A stretch of 64,000 bases of DNA from Melampsora larici-populina 98AG31 (taxonomy: Eukaryota > Basidiomycota > Pucciniomycetes > Pucciniales > Melampsoraceae). The stretch covers positions 511,536 through 575,535 of the forward strand of contig NW_006768778.1 in the NCBI RefSeq assembly GCF_000204055.1, written 5' to 3'. Both the position numbers and the translations under genes were made by a program. The notes under the pieces were generated by a model. It worked only from the letters and a program-made list of their open reading frames with translations, did no database searches and was not told where the DNA came from. Below are positions 58,761 through 64,000 of this stretch, piece after piece. The number at the start of each line of letters is the position of its first letter. The stretch's first letter is position 1.

Positions 58761-59727
58761 CTTTGAGTGGTGGCTGAGGTGAGTGGTTTGTAGGGAAAAA
58801 CAATGAAAACTATGGACAATCTTGACTATGAAAAAAAGCGGAATATATGACTTTGATTTACACAAAAGTCAATAAACACTATAGAAACGTCTTTGTAAAT
58901 TGAATTCTGATGGTGGCTGGATGGGGAGTTTATGAAAGGTGAAAGTTGGGTAACAAAGATGAATGAAAAAGTGGGAAAGATGACTGAGAAAGTGGGTAAG
59001 ATGAATGAAAAAAGGGGAAAACGGATGGTGGAATAACTTTTTCATCTTATGCGTGGCCCCTATATACCACCTAGCAGTTTTGAGAAAATGAGCAATGATC
59101 CGTTAATTTAATTTGACAAAAACTTATAACCCTGACTAGGCTACTTCATCTGACTTAGCTGGGATTGACCAATGTGACCTGTGCCACGATGAGGAAACAA
59201 GGAGATAGCTTGGCATTCCGTTACCGGTAAAAGGGGTGGAATAAACGTGATTTGCCTTGTGGTGTTATTCAATCAAGTGATGTCAAGTCCAGATGCTGCT
59301 ACCTGACTTGGTAAAGGTTCTATGTTAATATTGTTACTCACAGCTCTACTACTTGCTTTGTCATCTTTTGTTTTTCATTGATTCCCTTTTCAAAATCCCT
59401 AATCCCTAACAGAACAGTGAAAATCGAGAAGATCAGTGAGATTTACAAATGTTGAATGGTTTAAATTCATTGAGATTTGATGGAGTTCCAAAGCTGAGTC
59501 AAAACAAAATAGTAAAGAGAATTATAAGAAAACAAAATAAAGAGCTACCCAGGTAAAACAAAAGAATATGAAAAGTTTTGCCTGTTCACTGTTTGTGTTA
59601 GAGCTTGTACAACACAAGATCAAGGGAAATGGATGTTATAAAATCCAACGAATACTAATTAAGACATTCCTCAATGTCCCTCTGTAAATACATCCAAACA
59701 GATAGCAAAGAAGAAGAATGATGGAAA
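58761..59727. other. Gene-poor spacer
   Basis: Contains short iterations of GAATGAAAAAGTGGGAAAGA and relatives at about 58960-59015. No gene is supported. Confidence 0.4.
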
Positions 59728-60465
59728 TCAGCTTGTTTGCTCGTAATCAAAGCACTTGAGGTGTGAGGGGGGTGCAAAAAGACTTACAGCAGAGTCTCTC
59801 GATGCTTCACAGACTTGGTTCATGGGATCATTAACATCAATAAATTTCCATACCCATAACTCCAAATGTTCTTCTTCAATCAATAACTTCTTTAACATGT
59901 TTTCGGATGTCATAATCGTTTCCTCTGTGATGTCTTTCAATGTATCTAATAACTCACCCTTCTTCTTTCGTGAATCTGGTTTCTTTTCATAATATCCTGG
60001 TTTGACTTCTACAAACCAGGATATTAATGCAATCACGCGAAACACCACTGGATTAAAGGCAAGTAATTCTTGAAAGGCAAGGAACTCTTGCACTAGAAAG
60101 ATATCAAGATGTTTGAAATCAAAAACAAACTCATCCGTCTTCTGTGATGACATGAATTGTTGCAAATCAAATTTGATCCTTCATACTACTGTTGTTGCAT
60201 TTTCCACAACGAAATCAAAATTTTGCATCACAGGCCAAACCCAAACTCCATCCGAATCAATCGCCTTCACATTAGTCTCTTCATCATAATATCTTAATCT
60301 TTGTCCCACATTATAATAACTCTTTCAAAGGATATATTCAGGAAGTGAGATAAGGTGATTAAAAGTTGGAACCGCATTGATGAGTTCTTCGAGAAATGCA
60401 TGTCGACAATCGAGCCATAGACCACCTGCTACTGTGTAAGAAATTAGACTAGCTCTTTGTGCCAT
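59728..60465 (-). pseudogene. Uncharacterised gene with two in-frame TGA codons
   Basis: One reading frame runs from MAQRASLISYTVAGGLWLDC (ATG at 60463-60465) to the end and is broken only by two TGA codons. The first lies after LISLPEYIL and before KSYYNVGQRLRYY. The second lies after FVVENATTVV and before RIKFDLQQFMSS. The rest reads cleanly (DEFVFDFKHLDIFLVQEFLA, ALISWFVEVKPGYYEKK, MLKKLLIEEEHLELWVWK). A GTAAGT donor at 59787 can splice to CFDYEQTS and a TGA at 59728. No family was recognised. Both stops would be Arg codons (CGA) with a single C-to-T change, but that is inference. Confidence 0.55.
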
Positions 60466-60710
60466 CTTGTATTTTGAATTTGAAACAATTCAAGTCAGTG
60501 AATGAATGTGGCTTGGAAAATGACTGGTGAAGGAATCTAAGAGAGACAAGGATGATGATCACAATCAGATTCTCCGGCGTAAATTGGAACAAGCCAAAGT
60601 TTGTCGTCTGACAAAAGCTTTTGAGCTGTAGTGAAAAAATCTAAATGCCACTATTGTTCAAAGATCACGTTAAAAAAACCGAAGAGCAATGTATCAAAAA
60701 GATAGGTATA

Positions 60711-60895
60711 GTCCTACTTTGAAAGGACAAAGCCCTGATTCCCCAAGGCAGTTGAAATCAAAGCAGGCAATCGCTCTGACAGCATTTATTCAAATACATA
60801 AGTCCTACTTCAAAAGGACAAAGCAGTAATTCTCCAAGGTGACTTGAAATGAAAAGCAGTCAATCGTGCTGACATGATTTATTCAAATGCATATG
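60711..60895. repeat. Two imperfect tandem copies of a ~92-bp unit
   Basis: AAGTCCTACTT..AAAGGACAAAG and GATTTATTCAAATGCAT-type words recur in the same order at 60711-60802 and 60803-60895, with about 80 percent identity by eye. The pair lies upstream of the TET/JBP gene. Confidence 0.75.
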
Positions 60896-61020
60896 CTCAC
60901 CATTGCTCTTTACACCTTGCGATTGAAAGCATGTAATTTGCTCTGCAAGGCCTTCTATTGATAGTGGACGCTTTTAATTCTCAACATGGCTTTTCAACCG
61001 GTGCTTATTCATTTCCTCTC

Positions 61021-61028
61021 TATATAAA
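61021..61028 (+). promoter_or_regulatory. TATA box candidate for the TET/JBP gene
   Basis: TATATAAA lies about 630 bp upstream of the start codon and about 160 bp upstream of the 72-bp repeat array, so the array would be in the transcript leader if this box is used. Confidence 0.4.
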
Positions 61029-61177
61029 CACCCATCTGATGATAGTTGTTTCGCCATCGTCATCAGACCAGTTTACTTAAATCAACAACTCACAACCATC
61101 GACCATCATCACTACTTCAATTCAATCATCACAGCAAAACAAACCCTACTCGCATATCCTCCTAGAAAATACCATCA

Positions 61178-61600
61178 TTCTCTTTGTTTGAGGGCAGTGT
61201 GCCAATAACAATAAATTGAATATAGTCTTTCATCGCTCTCATCTCATTCGATTATTCTCTTTGTTGGAGGGCAGTGTGCCAATAACAATAAATTGAATAT
61301 TTCATCGCTCTCATCTCATTCGATTATTCTCTTTGTTGGAGGGCAGTGTGCCAATAACAATAAATTGAATATTTCATCGCTCTCATCTCATTTGATTATT
61401 CTCTTTGTTGGAGGGCAGTGTGCCAATAACAACAAATTGAATATTTCATCGCTCTCATCTCATTTGATTATTCTCTTTGTTGGAGGGCAGTGTGCCAATA
61501 ACAATAAACCGAATATTCTAATCAACTATCTTTTGAAAACTCTATTCTCTTTGTTGGAGGGCAGTGTGCCAATAACAATAAACCGAATATTCTAATCAAC
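61178..61600 (+). repeat. 72-bp minisatellite, six copies, upstream of the TET/JBP gene
   Basis: Each copy starts TTCTCTTTGTTGGAGGGCAG and continues TGTGCCAATAACAATAAA. Copies start near 61178, 61252, 61325, 61397, 61469 and 61541. The first four share the TTTCATCGCTCTCATCTCAT tail. The last two have a different tail (CCGAATATTCTAATCAACTA). Because 72 is divisible by three, the array stays open in more than one frame; I regard this as a by-product. Confidence 0.92.
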
Positions 61601-61656
61601 TATCTTTTGAAAACTCTCTGTGTATCCCAATCATTCAACACCGTCCACTTTCCAAA

Positions 61657-62901
61657 ATGGCAAGAAGCAACTCAAAGCGAAAGTATGATTCCAAGAAGAG
61701 GACTCAAAAGAACAAAGCCACCGAGAAACAACACAACAAACTCAAGGTTGCACGCGAAATCTCACGCAGGAATCAAATCGCCTGTGAATACGGACTTCCA
61801 GATACTGCAAAGTTCTTCTTCTTAGAGAAAAAACCCTCATCAGTACCAAGGAAGTTATTCCATCATGGGATCGTGGTCTTGGTTGACAAAAAATCGCTAG
61901 AGCTCCTTTTGATTGCCCAATTCAACGAGTTCAGCGACATGCATCCCGAGCTTCTCGTCCAATTTGAATCCTCAATATCTACATTTTATCTTCATGGTAT
62001 CTCCAGGGGATTTGTGAAGAATAATGGTGCAACTCGTGGAGTCAATAGGCCTGGAGATATGAGGGCCATGGGTTGGCGCTCCGCAGCGGGTGTAGCTGCC
62101 GATGTTGGAAAAGATGTTTGTGAGTTCTTCTATATATTTACGTTCTAAATCCAGCTAGGTGACTGTGACTGATGAAACCCCAATTAGGTCACTACTCCCT
62201 TAATCAAGCAACATCCAAATCCGAGGGAAAGATTTGGATTGATATTGAACGCAATTCACTTCTTCTGCCTCAGGCCAAAGACTTTTGGGCAGAAAGGTTT
62301 TCGATTCTTTCGATGTCAGCTTTTTCCGCCAATTCACAGATTGCAGCTGAAGCCAGTGTCCCTTCTTTCGACTCTCCAGGATGGGAGACATCTGCTAATA
62401 GCCAAGTCTGGGCCTCCAATGTGGCCATTACTCGTGATAATTTTACCAATAAACCACATCGTGATAAGGATGCCACACCTTATGCATTTGGAATGTTTGC
62501 AAGAGTCAATAGAGAAACCGGCAAGCCTCACGATATAATCAAGAACCCCTCTGATTGTCACATTGAAGGTTCTATTTTTTGTTTATCAGACTACGCTGTT
62601 GGTATTGATTTTGATAATTGTAATGGGATTGTTGAGATTATGGAAAACGCAAGTCAAACACTTTACACTCAAGTCCACCACGAAGAACAAGCTGACAGGG
62701 AAAGAAATCATCCCATCCAAGGCATTTTTGACACGGTTTGGGTCCTCTTGCCAAATCTCTTCCAGGTTGGTGAAATTGGGTAAGGCATTAAAACTAAAGA
62801 AATCAAGAATGTCAAGGAAGGCGTGGGAGTTGTATACAAAGGATCATATAAAGGGTTATGACCAGCAGGTATACGTCAAATTAGATAAGTTGTCAAAATG
62901 A
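61657..62901 (+). pseudogene. TET/JBP-type 2-oxoglutarate dioxygenase, probably frameshifted near the end
   Basis: Starts MARSNSKRKYDSKKRTQKNK, a basic region. Exon 1 ends at GTGAGT (about 62119) after RAMGWRSAAGVAADVGKD; exon 2 opens HYSLNQATSKSEGK after TTAG (about 62188). The key motif is NFTNKPHRDKDATPYAFGMF (near 62445), an HxD iron-binding pair in the setting typical of fungal TET/JBP proteins. It is followed by FDNCNGIVEIMENASQTLYT and a possible distal His (VHHEE). The expected ending (FLTRFGSSCQISSRLVKLGK.., stop at 62899-62901) lies in another frame, starting around 62725, so a one-base shift near a T5 run is likely. TET/JBP enzymes oxidise 5-methylcytosine or thymine in DNA. In basidiomycetes they are often linked with KDZ transposons; a KDZ gene lies 4.2 kb upstream. 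Confidence 0.75.
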
Positions 62902-63332
62902 AAGGAGATCTAAGATTTGATTCAATTTTGTAAATAAAATATGTCTTTCTATACTTTTTTGAACAAAAACTTTTGTATATAACACAGTGCACACTTCCAA
63001 TTGTTTAATCCAAAACCCAGTGGGGAGTTTAGTTCGAATCAATTTAAAGTAAGTGTTAACCAATGTATAATCATCAAGAGGAAAAGGTTCAAACTGCAAA
63101 GCAACAATATAAACTTTTAAATACAAACTTTTTGCAAATCCCAGCTAAACTCTAACTAACTGAAAGGCAGAAGGTCAAGGAAACTGGAGCAGTGATTGAT
63201 ACGGTTGATAATTCAGGCTACATGATCTTTTTTGAAGTTTCTTTGAAGATGCAAAAAATGATGAAGGGTTTCAATATTGAACAGTGTAAAGTAAATTCTA
63301 ATGGTGCTCTGTGATTTGACCAGCGTTGGGTT
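62902..63332. other. Spacer
   Basis: AT-rich DNA between two convergent genes. No feature is recognised. Confidence 0.4.
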
Positions 63333-64000
63333 CTAACTTTTTGAAGAACCCCCTTGAAGACTAGCCACTTTGTTGAACACATCTATGTAAACATCACGAG
63401 CCTCATCTACAGTTGCCTCAGGCTGACTCTGAAACCTGTTGAACATAACTTCGTAATCAACCTCTTTGATCCATTTGCGATAACGATACATGGAGCTAGT
63501 GAACTTCCATTCACCACCAAAGTGGGCTATCCATTTTTGCTTTGGTCTGCCAGTCAAGGCATCCTTATACCATGCAAGGAGGGTAGAAACCAGGACTGTC
63601 GTTCCAGGCCAACCACCTTGAAGCTCGGTTGTTGATGAACTAATTGTTGGTGTACAGAGTAGAGTATCCGTCAGTCAGTGAGTGCAGGTGTAAGTAGATA
63701 TTGCAAAGGATCTTACTTTGTTTCAATCTCATCTTCCCGTGTTTCAATATCCCCAACAGATGGTTGCACGGGTCCAGATAAAAGGTCACTGGGACTTGGG
63801 AGTTCTGCCGAGTCATTGGGTGACTGGGTCAAATCAATGTGCGGAGTGGCTGGGGTAGGTGATGGAGATGGAGATGTTTGGGATGATGACGAAGGGAAAT
63901 CCTTCCCTTGTGTGTCCATTTGAAAGCCTGTTGCATTGGCGACTGATAGTGAGCAATCAGTTTGTTGTGCTGGTATGGATTTTTGAGATATAAGCGGAGT
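63333..64000 (-). CDS. Uncharacterised protein, cut by the right window edge
   Basis: At least two exons. The upstream one is Ser/Pro-rich and low complexity (SSSSQTSPSPSPTPATPHID), ends EDEIETK at a GTAAGA donor (about 63718) and runs off the window. After an intron ending ATTAG (about 63640), the last exon reads SSTTELQGGWPGTTVLVSTL, LAWYKDALTGRPKQKWIAHF, SSMYRYRKWIKEVDYEVMFN and ends LQGGSSKS with a TGA at 63333-63335. I do not recognise the family. Its setting among transposon parts suggests it may belong to one. The start is outside the window. Confidence 0.55.

Noticed and set aside
61293..61595. 100-codon frame with 24-residue repeats over the minisatellite
   Set aside because: The unit length (72 bp) is divisible by three, so long open frames arise by default; no start context or downstream continuation supports a protein.
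1..64000. CRISPR arrays, riboswitches, operons or ribosome binding sites
   Set aside because: The sequence is plainly eukaryotic (spliceosomal introns throughout), and no regularly spaced short repeats of CRISPR type are present.

Overview
The window looks like nuclear DNA of a basidiomycete fungus, most probably a rust (Pucciniales, Melampsora- or Puccinia-like). Four things point there: genes broken by many short GT..AG introns; AT-rich gene-poor spacers; small secreted Cys-containing proteins; and a typical basidiomycete load of transposons (KDZ transposase with CxC cysteine clusters, DUF6589-type proteins with RecQ-like helicases, TET/JBP dioxygenase, hAT, PIF/Harbinger, Tc1-like and LINE remnants). 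All family assignments are made by eye from translated sequence.

Layout. 0-8.5 kb: a divergent pair, an alpha-solenoid (possibly karyopherin) gene on minus and a large patatin-domain gene on plus whose nucleophile Ser is replaced by Gly. 8.5-18.6 kb: gene-poor, with an uncharacterised minus gene containing a duplicated module, a 680-bp MITE with 202-bp terminal inverted repeats and a perfect 9-bp target duplication, a tRNA-Leu/tRNA-Asp pair 3 nt apart, a LINE RNase H fossil and a 224-bp direct repeat. 19-22.2 kb: an SR-type RRM splicing factor gene with an 830-bp intron and a small secreted Cys-rich protein. 22.6-24.1 kb: hAT and MFS-transporter fragments.

24.236-35.969 kb: the standout feature, an 11.7-kb composite transposon bounded by identical 59-bp inverted repeats and a perfect 9-bp target duplication. 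Inside are two modules, each with its own nested inverted repeats. The first carries a DUF6589-like gene and a convergent RecQ-like helicase. The second carries a zinc-finger, DDE-like transposase gene. Its terminal motif matches that of the MITE at 12.9 kb, so the two probably belong to one transposon group.

37-41.7 kb: a secreted protein and a VWFA-domain protein. 42-48 kb: Tc1-like and PIF/Harbinger relics plus two TA-flanked MITEs of one family, one of them nested in the Harbinger relic. 48.1-54.8 kb: tRNA-Thr(CGU) with an 18-nt intron, then GEM1 (Miro GTPase) and COG6, ordinary housekeeping genes. 55.1-57.4 kb: an apparently intact KDZ transposase. 58-60.5 kb: an orphan gene and a TGA-broken relic. 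61.0-62.9 kb: a TET/JBP-type dioxygenase gene preceded by a 72-bp minisatellite. 63.3-64 kb: a gene cut by the window edge.

Housekeeping genes sit in islands between repeat-rich stretches. Several broken genes carry single in-frame TGA stops, which would fit CGA-to-TGA decay.
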